Of a stretch of 64,000 nucleotides of DNA, positions 1 through 8,036 are shown in pieces. Both the position numbers and the translations under genes were made by a program. The stretch's first letter is position 1. Every line of letters starts with the position of its first letter. The notes under the pieces were generated by a model. The model searched no databases and was not told the origin of the DNA. It saw only the letters and a program-made list of their open reading frames with translations. The DNA lies in NCBI GenBank assembly GCA_963839175.1, contig CAWIUB010000052.1, positions 62,001-126,000 of the forward strand. Direction: 5' to 3'. The DNA comes from CAWIUB01 sp963839175 (lineage in GTDB: Bacteria > Actinomycetota > Actinomycetes > Mycobacteriales > Jatrophihabitantaceae).

Positions 1-212
1 ACGCAGACCGAGGTGAAGTCGCCCGCAGATCCGCCGTACTGCTCCGGGACGCTGAGCCCGAACAGGCCCAGCTCGCCCATCTTCGCGACAAGGTCGACCG
101 GGAAGTGGTGCTCACGGTCCCACTGCGCGACATGCGGTGCCACCTCGGCCTCGGCAAAGTCGCGCACGACCTTGCGGAAAAGCTCATGGTCCTCGGAGAG
201 CTCGAACGTCAT
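1..212 (-). CDS. Acyl-CoA dehydrogenase, N-terminal part (runs off window)
   Basis: The reverse strand from the ATG at 212 encodes about 70 residues beginning MTFELSEDHELFRKVVRDFA, with EVAPHVAQWDREHHFPVDL and FGLSVPEQYGG further on. This is the N-terminal helical domain of an FAD-dependent acyl-CoA dehydrogenase; the catalytic Glu and FAD sites lie outside the window. It is divergent from a MerR regulator and close to an acyl-CoA carboxylase biotin subunit. That context favours an isovaleryl-CoA or other short branched-chain acyl-CoA substrate, by inference. An upstream in-frame ATG at 220 is closed by a stop, so 212 is the start. It probably continues as an operon to the left. Confidence 0.85.
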   Translation of the reverse strand, partial: MTFELSEDHELFRKVVRDFAEAEVAPHVAQWDREHHFPVDLVAKMGELGLFGLSVPEQYGGSAGDFTSVC

Positions 213-231
213 GACCCCATCTGCTCCTAGC

Positions 232-247
232 TTGACGTTTACGTCAA
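232..247. promoter_or_regulatory. Palindromic operator, probable LiuR-type MerR site
   Basis: TTGACGTTTACGTCAA has 7-bp arms (TTGACGT / ACGTCAA) around a 2-bp centre, followed by a third half-like CGTCAA at 248-253. It sits between the divergent acyl-CoA dehydrogenase and MerR starts. From memory it resembles the dyads bound by LiuR-type MerR regulators of branched-chain acyl-CoA catabolism. TTGACG at 232-237 could also serve as a -35 box for the MerR gene, with CACGAT at 255-260 as -10 after 17 bp. Confidence 0.65.
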
Positions 248-266
248 CGTCAATCACGATAGCCTA

Positions 267-659
267 GTGACCGCGACGAGGGAAGCCCACAGCTGGACGG
301 TCGGCGAGCTGGCCGACGAGCTCGGGGTCACGACCCGCACCCTGCGCTTCTACGAGGCCGAGGGCCTCATCGCACCGGGCCGCGCGGGTGCCAACCGGGT
401 GTACAGCGCACGTGACCGCGCGCGATTGCGACTGATCCTGCGTGGCAAGCGATTCGGCATGTCCCTGGCCGAGATCCGCGAGATCGTCACGATGTACGAC
501 GGCGCGGCGTCCTCGGAGCGCCGGCAGCTGCAGACGCTGCTTGCCCGGCTGGACGAGATCAGGGCGGACCTGCGGGCGCGACAGGCCGACCTGCGTCGCA
601 CCTTGGCCGAGGTGAGCGAGGTCGCAACGCAGTGCCGCGAGCGCCTCGCCGAGCTGTAG
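267..659 (+). CDS. MerR-family transcriptional regulator (LiuR-like)
   Basis: A 130-aa protein. The N-terminal winged helix includes TVGELADELGVTTRTLRFYEAEGLI and continues through a YSARDRARLRLILRGKRFGMSLAEI segment typical of MerR proteins. The C-terminal half is a dimerisation coiled coil (ERRQLQTLLARLDEIRADLRARQADLRRTL) without a Cys metal site. It lies between an acyl-CoA dehydrogenase and an acyl-CoA carboxylase gene and next to a 16-bp palindrome, which together suggest a LiuR-type regulator responding to branched-chain acyl-CoAs; the ligand is inference. The GTG at 267 has no clear Shine-Dalgarno and lies about 7 nt after a -10-like CACGAT, so a leaderless transcript is possible. Confidence 0.85.
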   Translation: MTATREAHSWTVGELADELGVTTRTLRFYEAEGLIAPGRAGANRVYSARDRARLRLILRGKRFGMSLAEIREIVTMYDGAASSERRQLQTLLARLDEIRADLRARQADLRRTLAEVSEVATQCRERLAEL

Positions 660-701
660 TGTCCGTCGGTGGCGGGCAGCGAGACCATCGGAGGCTCGAC
701 A

Positions 702-2461
702 GTGCAGAAGGTGCTCATCGCCAATCGGGGCGAGATCGCGGTCCGGGTGGCCAGGGCAGCCCGCGATGCCGGCTACACGTCGGTGGCGGTATACGCGGAG
801 CAAGATCGGGATGCGCGGCACGTCCGGATTGCGGACGAGGCCTACGCGCTGCGTGGGGACACGCCGGCCGACACGTACTTAGCTATCGACAAGGTCATCG
901 GCGCGGCCCGGCAGTCGGGCGCCGATGCCGTCCACCCCGGGTATGGTTTCCTGGCCGAGAACCACGACTTCGCCCAGGCCGTGCTCGATGCCGGGCTGAC
1001 CTGGATCGGGCCATCTCCCCAGTCGATCCGCGACCTGGGCGACAAGGTCACCGCGCGGCACATCGCGCTGCGGGCCAACGCCCCGCTCGTCCAGGGCACC
1101 CCTGACCCGGTAAGCGGATCGGACGAGGTGGTCGCGTTCGCGCAGGAGTACGGCCTGCCCATTGCCATCAAAGCGGTGTTCGGCGGTGGCGGACGCGGCC
1201 TGAAGATCGCCCGGACGATGGAGGAAGTCCCGCGTCTGTACGACAGCGCCATTCGCGAGGCCGTCACAGGGTTCGGACGCGGCGAGCTGTTCGTCGAGCG
1301 CTATCTCGATCGGTCCCGGCACGTCGAGGCACAGGTGCTCGCCGATATCCACGGCAACGTCGTTGTCGTCGGCACGCGCGACTGTTCGCTGCAGCGCCGC
1401 AACCAGAAGGTCGTCGAGGAGGCTCCTGCGCCGTTTCTCACCGACGAGCAGCGCTCGCACATCCACCGTTCCGCGAAGGAGATCTGCCGTGAGGCCGGCT
1501 TCTACGGTGCGGGCACGGTCGAGTACCTCATCGGAAGTGATGGCGTGATGAGCTTCCTCGAAGTCAACACCCGACTGCAGGTCGAGCACCCCGTGTCAGA
1601 GGAGACGAGCGGCCTTGATCTCGTGCGTGAGCAGTTCCGAATCGCCGAGGGCGAACCGTTGCGCATTCGCGAGGACCCGCAGCCGCGCGGGCACGCGTTC
1701 GAGTTCCGCATCAACGGCGAGGACCCCGGCCGTAACTTCCTGCCGGCGCCGGGAATGGTGACGCGATACGTCGAGCCCGGTGGGCCGGGCGTGCGCGTCG
1801 ACTCCGGCATCGAGCCGAACTCTGTCGTCGGCGGCGCCTTCGATTCGCTGCTCGCGAAGCTGATCATATGGGGCGAGTCGCGCGAGGAAGCGCTCGCGCG
1901 CTCGCGCCGCGCCTTGGACGAGTTCGTGATCGACGGCATACCCACCGCGCTGCCGTTCCACCGCGCCGTGGTACGTGATCCGGCATTTGCACCAGCGAAG
2001 AGGGAGCACCGTTCACCGTCTTCACCCAGTGGATCGAGACCGAGTTCGACAACCAGATCCCCCCGTTCACCGGCGCGGCGGACGCCGCCGAGCCCGAAGC
2101 CCCGCGCGAGACGGTGGTCGTCGAGGTCGGCGGCAAACGGCTCGAGGTCTCGCTGCCCGCGGGCCTCGGGGCGGGCCGGGGCGGCACGGCGAAGAAGGCC
2201 GCGCCGAAGCGGTCGGCGGCTACGAAGGCCGTCAGCGCCGTGTCGGGCAACGCACTCACCGCACCCATGCAGGGCACGATCATCGAGGTTGCCGTCGCCG
2301 ACGGCGACACCGTGGATGCGGGCGCCCTGGTCGTCGTCCTCGAGGCGATGAAGATGGAGCAGCCGATCAACGCGCACAAAGCCGGGACGATCACCGGGCT
2401 GGCCGCCGAGGTCGGTGCCGTGGTCACCTCTGGGGCAACGATCTGCGAGATCAAAGACTGA
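702..2461 (+). pseudogene. Acyl-CoA carboxylase biotin carboxylase/biotin carrier subunit, frameshifted
   Basis: Residues from the GTG at 702 (GGAGG at 690-694, 7-nt spacing) give a complete biotin carboxylase domain: KVLIANRGEIAVRV, ATP-grasp glycine loop FGGGGRGLKIA, and EVNTRLQVEHPVSE. After DPAFAPA near 1998 the reading frame shifts by one base. The next frame continues without a gap as EGAPFTVFTQWIETEFDNQIPPF and ends with the biotinyl motif EAMKME and a stop at 2461. Joined, the two parts make about 586 residues, the normal length for actinobacterial AccA-type subunits. One missing base around 1996-2003 explains it. It may be an assembly error, because both halves look under selection. 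Its partner carboxyltransferase is not in the window. Probable role: methylcrotonyl-, propionyl- or related acyl-CoA carboxylation. Confidence 0.85.
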
Positions 2462-2486
2462 GCGAGCAGCCGAGCAGGATGGGACC

Positions 2487-2810
2487 GTGCGCCGTCCGTC
2501 GCTGGGTCGTTGGCTGCTGTATGCGGCCGGGCTACGGCTGCCGGAACGTTACGACGATTGGGTGTTTCACGACCTGAACGACCGCGGTTGGTGGTGGCGG
2601 GAGGCCGGCCGAATCATGCTGGTGCCGGTCCCGTTCGCCGTCGGGGCGCTGTTCCTCCCGGGCGACATCGGCCTGCGACTCGGGACAGCGTCGTTCTTCG
2701 TGATCGGGCCGGCGTTCGTCGCGATCGGGTTCGCGGACGAGATGCGCGCGTACCGGTTGCGGCAGCACGGCCTGCTGCCTCCGTCCGGGCCGGATCCCGA
2801 ACGCGGGTGA
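2487..2810 (+). CDS. Small membrane protein, DUF5313-like
   Basis: A 107-aa protein beginning at the GTG at 2487, preceded by AGGATGGG. The N-terminal motif LPERYDDWVFHDL is followed by two hydrophobic segments (about residues 42-60 and 62-82) and a basic end, YRLRQHGLLPPSG. This pattern matches the small actinobacterial DUF5313 membrane proteins as I remember them. Function is unknown. It follows the carboxylase gene by 25 bp and may be transcribed with it. Confidence 0.7.
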   Translation: MRRPSLGRWLLYAAGLRLPERYDDWVFHDLNDRGWWWREAGRIMLVPVPFAVGALFLPGDIGLRLGTASFFVIGPAFVAIGFADEMRAYRLRQHGLLPPSGPDPERG

Positions 2811-2811
2811 G

Positions 2812-3165
2812 CTAACCCGACTGCTGCCGGGACCTGATGCGGTCGATCGCGGCGATGCGCTGCGCGGCGATGTCGGCCATGTCGGCCGTGCGCCGGCGGA
2901 TGTGCGCAGCATCCGCGCCGGGCGAGAACACCATGGCCCAGCCATCCGGTCCTTCGACGGCCGGCACCTTCTCGACGAGTTCGTCCTGGCTCACCTGATG
3001 CGTGCCGGTGAAGACGTGGTCGACGTCGACGACGGCAACCAGCACGTGACCTTCGGGCACGTCGACCACGGCCGCGGCGATCTCGTCGGCGTGGGCATCG
3101 AACACCCGGGCAACCAGGATGGTGCGCCGGGCGCGTTCCTGCGCCGCCGGCGAGAGATCGGGCAT
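2812..3165 (-). CDS. Conserved hypothetical protein
   Basis: A 117-aa acidic soluble protein (MPDLSPAAQERARRTILVAR at the start; a central GHVLVAVVDVDHVFTG β-rich stretch; a basic helical end). No catalytic motif or membrane segment is seen and I do not recognise the family. Its start lies 10 bp after the lpdA stop on the same strand, so it is the second gene of an lpdA operon. Confidence 0.65.
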   Translation of the reverse strand: MPDLSPAAQERARRTILVARVFDAHADEIAAAVVDVPEGHVLVAVVDVDHVFTGTHQVSQDELVEKVPAVEGPDGWAMVFSPGADAAHIRRRTADMADIAAQRIAAIDRIRSRQQSG

Positions 3166-3175
3166 GAGCTCCTCC

Positions 3176-4588
3176 TCAGTCCAGGTCGTCGTGCAGCATC
3201 AGCCGTCGTGCGGCCTCGGCCACCGAGCCCGACAGCGACGGGTAGACCCCGATCGTCGACGCCACCTCGGCGACGGTGAGGCCGCGGTGCACGGCGAGGG
3301 TCAGGGGGAAGATCAGCTCGGACGCGCCAGGGGCCACGATCACCCCGCCGATGATCGCGCCGGTGGCCGGGCGGCAGTAGAGCTTGACGAACCCGTCGCG
3401 GTGGCCCTGCATCTTGGCTCGGGCATTCGTCGCCAGCGGAACCGTCACCGTCCGGGCGGGGAACGAACCCGACGCGATTGCCTGGTAGCCGATGCCGACC
3501 GTAGCGATCTCCGGGTGCGTGAAGATGGTGGCCGCTACCGTCTTGAGGCGCAGCGGCGACACCGCCTCCCCGAGCGCGTGCCACATCGCGATCCGGCCCT
3601 GCATCCCGGCCACCGAAGCGAGCAGCAGCACGCCGGTGCAGTCACCGGCCGCGTACACCGCGGGTACGTTGGTGCGCGACACCCGGTCGACCGTGAGGTA
3701 ACCCGAAACGTCCCGCGCCACACCGGCGTGCTCGAGGCCGAGCCCCGCGGTGTCCGGGACCGAGCCCACGCACATCAGCGCGTGCGACCCGCTGACGGTG
3801 CGACCGTCGAGTAGCTCGACCAGCACCCCGTCGCCGGTGTTGCGCACGGCACCGGCCCGGGCCCGCTTGACCAGCGTCCCGCCGCGCGAGGTGAACACCT
3901 GCTCGATGACGTCGGCGGCGTCCGGATCCTCGCCTGGCAGCACGCGGTCGCGGCTGGAGACGAGCGTGACCGGTACGCCCAGCTCGCTGTAACCGCTGGC
4001 GAACTCCGCGCCTGTCACGCCGGAGCCGACCACGACCAGGTGCTCGGGCACGGACTTGAGTTCGTACAGGTCGCGCCAGGACAGGATCCGGTCGCCGTCG
4101 GGGACGGCTTCGGGCAGGACGCGGGGCGTCCCGCCGGTGGCCAGCAGCACGACCTCGGCCTCGACCGTGTCGGACACCGCGCCGGTGCCGTCGACGACCT
4201 CGATCCGATATGTCCGGCCACCCTGCTCCGCGGCGAACCGGCCAGCACCGGGCAGGACCGATACCCCTTCCCGGACCAGCCGCGACTCGATGTCGTCGGA
4301 CTGCTGCCGCGCGAGGTCCTTGATGCGGTCATCAACCGAGACCAGGTCCACCCGGACGTCAGCGGCGACCTGGATGCCCACGCGTGCCCCGTCGCGGACC
4401 GCGGTAACCCGGTCGCTGGTGGCGATCAGTGTCTTGCTCGGGACGCAGTCGGTGAGCACGCACGCCCCGCCGACTCCGTCACGGTCGATGATCGTGACGG
4501 TGTCGCCCGAACCGCCGGCGAGTTGCGCCGCGACGAGCGCCGACTCGTAGCCGGCCGGTCCCCCGCCGACGATCGCGATCCGGGTCAC
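3176..4588 (-). CDS. lpdA: NAD(P)H-quinone dehydrogenase / flavoprotein disulfide reductase
   Basis: A 470-aa protein of the lipoamide dehydrogenase/glutathione reductase fold. It has the FAD-binding IVGGGPAGYESA at residues 6-17, the NAD-binding VVGSGVTGAEFASGY near the middle, and HPEIATVGIG before the dimerisation domain. GGACVLTDCVPSK shows a complete C43-x4-C48 redox pair. The mycobacterial homologue lacks the first cysteine, as I recall. The C-terminal HxHPT..SE dyad of true lipoamide dehydrogenases is replaced by GVYPSLSGSV. It may therefore reduce quinones or an unknown disulfide rather than lipoamide. GTG start; a GGGAG lies about 10 nt upstream. Confidence 0.85.
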   Translation of the reverse strand: MTRIAIVGGGPAGYESALVAAQLAGGSGDTVTIIDRDGVGGACVLTDCVPSKTLIATSDRVTAVRDGARVGIQVAADVRVDLVSVDDRIKDLARQQSDDIESRLVREGVSVLPGAGRFAAEQGGRTYRIEVVDGTGAVSDTVEAEVVLLATGGTPRVLPEAVPDGDRILSWRDLYELKSVPEHLVVVGSGVTGAEFASGYSELGVPVTLVSSRDRVLPGEDPDAADVIEQVFTSRGGTLVKRARAGAVRNTGDGVLVELLDGRTVSGSHALMCVGSVPDTAGLGLEHAGVARDVSGYLTVDRVSRTNVPAVYAAGDCTGVLLLASVAGMQGRIAMWHALGEAVSPLRLKTVAATIFTHPEIATVGIGYQAIASGSFPARTVTVPLATNARAKMQGHRDGFVKLYCRPATGAIIGGVIVAPGASELIFPLTLAVHRGLTVAEVASTIGVYPSLSGSVAEAARRLMLHDDLD

Positions 4589-4659
4589 CGGGTCATTCTC
4601 CCGTGAGCGGCGACCGACGGCGACACCGGCGGGCGGGCCGGTGGGTACGCTCCCCCGAC

Positions 4660-5097
4660 ATGGCGTACTCCAGCAGCCTTTACGCCGCCTACGGGCCCAA
4701 TATGGACCCCGAGCTCATGCTCGAGCGCTGCCCGCACTCGCCGTTCGCGGGCACCGGCTGGGTGGACGGTTGGCGGCTGACGTTCGGCGGCGCACGCGCC
4801 ATTGCCACCGTCGTCCCGGACGCGCAGGGCAAGGTCTTCGTCGCACTCTACGAACTGTCGCCGCACGATCACGACGAGCTCGACCGCTGGGAGGCGGTGG
4901 ACACCGGACTGGCCGAGAAACTCCGGCTGCGGGTGTCTACACCTGACGGGGAGGTGGTGGCTTGGGCGTACGTGCTGGACGACTACGAGGGCGGACTGCC
5001 GGCAGAGCGCTACCTCGCCATGCTCGCTGACGCCGCGGCGAAAGCCGGCGCTCCGGTGGAGTACGTCGAGCAGCTGCGTTCGCGTCCCTGCATGTGA
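4660..5097 (+). CDS. Gamma-glutamylcyclotransferase-like protein
   Basis: A 145-aa protein whose N-terminus SLYAAYGPNMDPELM carries the YGxN signature of the GGCT fold. A central FVALYELSPHDHDELDRWE holds the conserved acidic region, and VVAWAYVLDDYEGGLPAERYL the typical tail. These enzymes release 5-oxoproline from gamma-glutamyl amines; the substrate here is unknown. The ATG at 4660 was chosen because homology begins there; upstream in-frame codons overlap the divergent lpdA promoter. The gap to lpdA is 71 bp. Confidence 0.75.
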   Translation: MAYSSSLYAAYGPNMDPELMLERCPHSPFAGTGWVDGWRLTFGGARAIATVVPDAQGKVFVALYELSPHDHDELDRWEAVDTGLAEKLRLRVSTPDGEVVAWAYVLDDYEGGLPAERYLAMLADAAAKAGAPVEYVEQLRSRPCM

Positions 5098-5104
5098 GCC
5101 TCGT

Positions 5105-6244
5105 TCAGGACGCGACCGAATGCAGCGCGTCGAACGCCAGCCGCACGGTGAACCGGACGCCCACGGCGAGCGACCGTTCGTCGATGTCGAACGTCGACTG
5201 GTGCAGGTCGACTCGCTGACGGTCCGGCGAGTGGACCCCGAGCCGGGCCAGGGCGCCCGGGATCTGCTCGAGGTACCAGGCGAAGTCTTCGCCACCCATG
5301 CTCTGCTGGGTGGTGGTGACCGCATCGGCACCCAGGCTCGCCACGAGCGCTTCGCGCTGCAGGCCGACGCAGCTGGTGTCGTTGATGACGGGTGGCACCC
5401 CGCGTACGTAACTGATCTGGGCCTTGGCCCCGGTGGGAGCGACGATCTGGTCGACCAGTCCGCGGACGATCTCCTCCGCGCCATCCCAGGCGTCACGATC
5501 GAGCACGCGCACCGTGCCAGCCACCGAACCGGTGGACGGCAGCGCGTTGGTGGCATGCCCGGCCTCGATCGTCCCCCACACGACTGACAGGCCCGAGCGC
5601 GGGTCGACCCGCCTGGACAACAGGCCGGGCAGGTCGGTGACAAGGCGGCCCAGCGCATACACCAGATCGACGGTGAGCTGTGGCCGGCTGGTGTGCCCGC
5701 CAGGCCCGCTCAGCTGCACGTCGATGCCGTCGCAGGCGGCGGTGATCGCGCCGGACCGCAAGCCGAGCTGACCGACGTCGACACGCGGGTCGCAATGCAA
5801 TGCGTAGATCTGCTCGACCTCGTCCAGGCCGCCTGCGTCGATGACCGTCAGCGCGCCACCGGGAACGGTCTCCTCGCCCGGCTGGAAGACCAGCCTGACC
5901 CGTCCGGGCAGATCGTCTTGCCGCACCAGTTCTGCTGCAGCGCCGAGCAGAATCGCAGTGTGTGCGTCGTGTCCGCAGGCGTGCGCCACCCCGTCGACCT
6001 GCGAGCGGTACGTTACGTCCTTCGTGTCCGGGAGAGCGAGCGCGTCGATGTCGGCTCGCAAGGCGATCAACGGGCCGTCCGTGCCGATATCGCAGAGCAC
6101 CCCAGTGCCGCTTGGCAGCACCTGCGGGGCCAAACCCAGCCCTTTCAGGCGTTCGACGATCAGGTCGGTCGTGCGCTTCTCCGCGAACGCGATCTCGGGG
6201 TGAGCGTGGAGATCGCGCCGCAGCGTGATCAGGTCGTGGGTCAT
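5105..6244 (-). CDS. M20-family metal-dependent amidohydrolase
   Basis: A 379-aa protein of the IAA-amino acid hydrolase/hippuricase (M20D) group, corresponding to mycobacterial AmiA1/AmiB1. It shows LRRDLHAHPE at residues 8-17, the metal motif HACGHDAHT at 88-96, FQPGEET for the catalytic glutamate region, and MGGEDFAWYLE near the end. It should hydrolyse N-acyl amino acids or similar amides in the cytoplasm. The ATG at 6244 was preferred; an in-frame GTG at 6253 is an alternative. It ends 7 bp from the convergent GGCT gene. Confidence 0.85.
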   Translation of the reverse strand: MTHDLITLRRDLHAHPEIAFAEKRTTDLIVERLKGLGLAPQVLPSGTGVLCDIGTDGPLIALRADIDALALPDTKDVTYRSQVDGVAHACGHDAHTAILLGAAAELVRQDDLPGRVRLVFQPGEETVPGGALTVIDAGGLDEVEQIYALHCDPRVDVGQLGLRSGAITAACDGIDVQLSGPGGHTSRPQLTVDLVYALGRLVTDLPGLLSRRVDPRSGLSVVWGTIEAGHATNALPSTGSVAGTVRVLDRDAWDGAEEIVRGLVDQIVAPTGAKAQISYVRGVPPVINDTSCVGLQREALVASLGADAVTTTQQSMGGEDFAWYLEQIPGALARLGVHSPDRQRVDLHQSTFDIDERSLAVGVRFTVRLAFDALHSVAS

Positions 6245-6420
6245 TGGGTGCACGTAATGCAGGGTATCGGGCCGCGCATTCTCCGAACGGGGCCACGTGG
6301 TGCTGTCTGGCAGGTCGCCGACCTGGCGCTTTGCCTGTGGAGGCAGGCCGCGGACCTTGCCACAGCGCGCGCTCGACAGTCAAAGGCGTCGCCCACAGCT
6401 GTCTGCTCTGCCACAGGCTG

Positions 6421-7425
6421 CTAGCCGAATTCGTTGAGCTGGTCGGTGACCTGCCGACCGCTGGCCTGCCATTGTGTCGAGACCAGGGCGCGCGACTGGC
6501 CAGCCAGTTGCCGGAGCACGTCGATCGCGTGCTGGTCGAACTCGGCCCCACCGTAGCCGAGTGTTACGCGTCCGATATATGCGACGCTTCCCGGGGTGAT
6601 CTCCCAAGCGACGGTGCCGTTGCCGCCGAGAGCCGGCGAAGCGACCGCGGGTCGGCCGTGCACCATGCCGGCATCAGTGGGCGACAGGGCGTACAGCTGG
6701 TCCTCGAACCCGCCGCCCGCCGTCAGCAGCCCGGTGTAGACGATCCCTCCGAGGCTCTCGGCAGGGCTGCCGAATTGGCTTGCGCCATAACGGATCTCGT
6801 GGATCGACACCGAGCGGTACGGCGCCGCAAGAACTACCGAGAATCCCGCAGGTGGGTGCACCGTCGGCCGTCCCGCGCTGACGGACGTGGAGGTCGCGAT
6901 GCGGACCAGCTCCGCGTCGGTCAGGTCGCCGCGGATTCGCGCGTGCGCACCGCCGAGCGGCCAGACCACGCCGGCGGCCACGGCCGACCCGATGAGGCGG
7001 CCTACCCGCACGGGGTGAGCCCACGCCGGTGCGGCCACCGGATAGGTGATCACGGCACCATGTCGGCCCAGCGAGCCATCGTGTCGCCGGACGATCACCG
7101 TCCACGGTCCCTGGGCCGCGGAATCGTCCCTGCGCTCGAGCGCCCCACCTGGTGGTATCTCGCCGAGCACCACCGCGGCGGTCGCGGCTGGGAAGGACAC
7201 GTCGGATGGCCCCGGCAGCGCGATCGGGCTTGCCGGCGGGCCTAGGATCGGCAGCGGTTCGATATTCGGCGACGGTTGTGCGATCTGCGTGGAGTCCGAG
7301 CCGCGGGCCGACCGCACGATCGCGTATCCGGCTGCCGCGACGATCGCAATGGAGACAGCGAGTACCCATAACCACCGCAAGGGTGCCGAGCGCCGCGGAC
7401 CGAACTCCACCAGCTCGTCGTCCAC
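6421..7425 (-). CDS. Hypothetical membrane-anchored extracytoplasmic protein
   Basis: A 334-aa protein with a short cytoplasmic N-terminus, one membrane segment (about residues 17-39, LRWLWVLAVSIAIVAAAGYAI) and a Pro-rich linker (PSPNIEPLPILGPPASPIALP). The remaining ~270 residues form an extracellular β-rich domain with no recognised motif. It belongs to the type of single-pass actinobacterial surface protein seen near core genes. The 167-bp stretch between it and the amidohydrolase start shows no gene. Confidence 0.65.
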   Translation of the reverse strand: MDDELVEFGPRRSAPLRWLWVLAVSIAIVAAAGYAIVRSARGSDSTQIAQPSPNIEPLPILGPPASPIALPGPSDVSFPAATAAVVLGEIPPGGALERRDDSAAQGPWTVIVRRHDGSLGRHGAVITYPVAAPAWAHPVRVGRLIGSAVAAGVVWPLGGAHARIRGDLTDAELVRIATSTSVSAGRPTVHPPAGFSVVLAAPYRSVSIHEIRYGASQFGSPAESLGGIVYTGLLTAGGGFEDQLYALSPTDAGMVHGRPAVASPALGGNGTVAWEITPGSVAYIGRVTLGYGGAEFDQHAIDVLRQLAGQSRALVSTQWQASGRQVTDQLNEFG

Positions 7426-7488
7426 GAGTCCATCTCAGCACTGTCAAGGCCGTGCCGCTCGCACAACTCCTTCAGCGAATTGCCGAAC

Positions 7489-8001
7489 CTAGGATTTGTG
7501 CGGCGCCGAACGAGCCCGCAGCTGGGCGAGCAGGCGCATCACGGCCTCTTCGGGTGAATCGGCGGTGTCCTGGTCGAGGGGATTCCCTTCCTGGTCGCGG
7601 ATCGTCCAGCCGCGCAGACTGACGACGGGTCGACCGACTCGACGGGCCAGCGCGAGTTCGCTCAGCGTGCCCCAACTGCCGCCGATCGCGATCACACCGT
7701 CAGCACTGTTGACGACCAGTCCGTTGCGCAACTGACCGAGGCCGGTCCGGATGACGACGCTGTTGGACTCCGCGGCGGCCACGCGATCGAGGCCCGGGAG
7801 CAGGCCAACCGTCCGCCCGCCAGCACGCTGCGCGCCCTGCGCTGCGGCAGCCATGACGCCGCCCAACCCGCCGGTGACGACGATCGTTCGCTGTGCGGCA
7901 AGCAGGGCGCCTGTCTCCTCGGCGAGTTCGCATTCCTGGTCGGTGGCGCCGTCACCGGGGCCGACGACGGCTACGTATCGATCGAGCAGGCCCTCGTCCA
8001 C
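7489..8001 (-). CDS. LOG-family (TIGR00725-like) Rossmann protein
   Basis: A 170-aa protein from the GTG at 8001. It begins RYVAVVGPGDGATDQECELA and contains TGGLGGVMAAAAQGA and GGSWGTLSELALA, a form of the PGGxGTxxE signature of LOG/lysine-decarboxylase-like proteins. Family members hydrolyse or bind nucleotide ribosides; the substrate here is unknown. The frame stays open upstream to 8340, but that part lies opposite codons of the Ser-rich protein and encodes repetitive EPVRFD-type shadow sequence, so the internal GTG was chosen. It is 35 bp after the preceding gene and probably the last gene of the mutA-mutB-meaB operon. Confidence 0.75.
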   Translation of the reverse strand: MDEGLLDRYVAVVGPGDGATDQECELAEETGALLAAQRTIVVTGGLGGVMAAAAQGAQRAGGRTVGLLPGLDRVAAAESNSVVIRTGLGQLRNGLVVNSADGVIAIGGSWGTLSELALARRVGRPVVSLRGWTIRDQEGNPLDQDTADSPEEAVMRLLAQLRARSAPHKS

Positions 8002-8036
8002 CGGTCCATCAGACCCTTCGACGTCAACGCTCGGAC

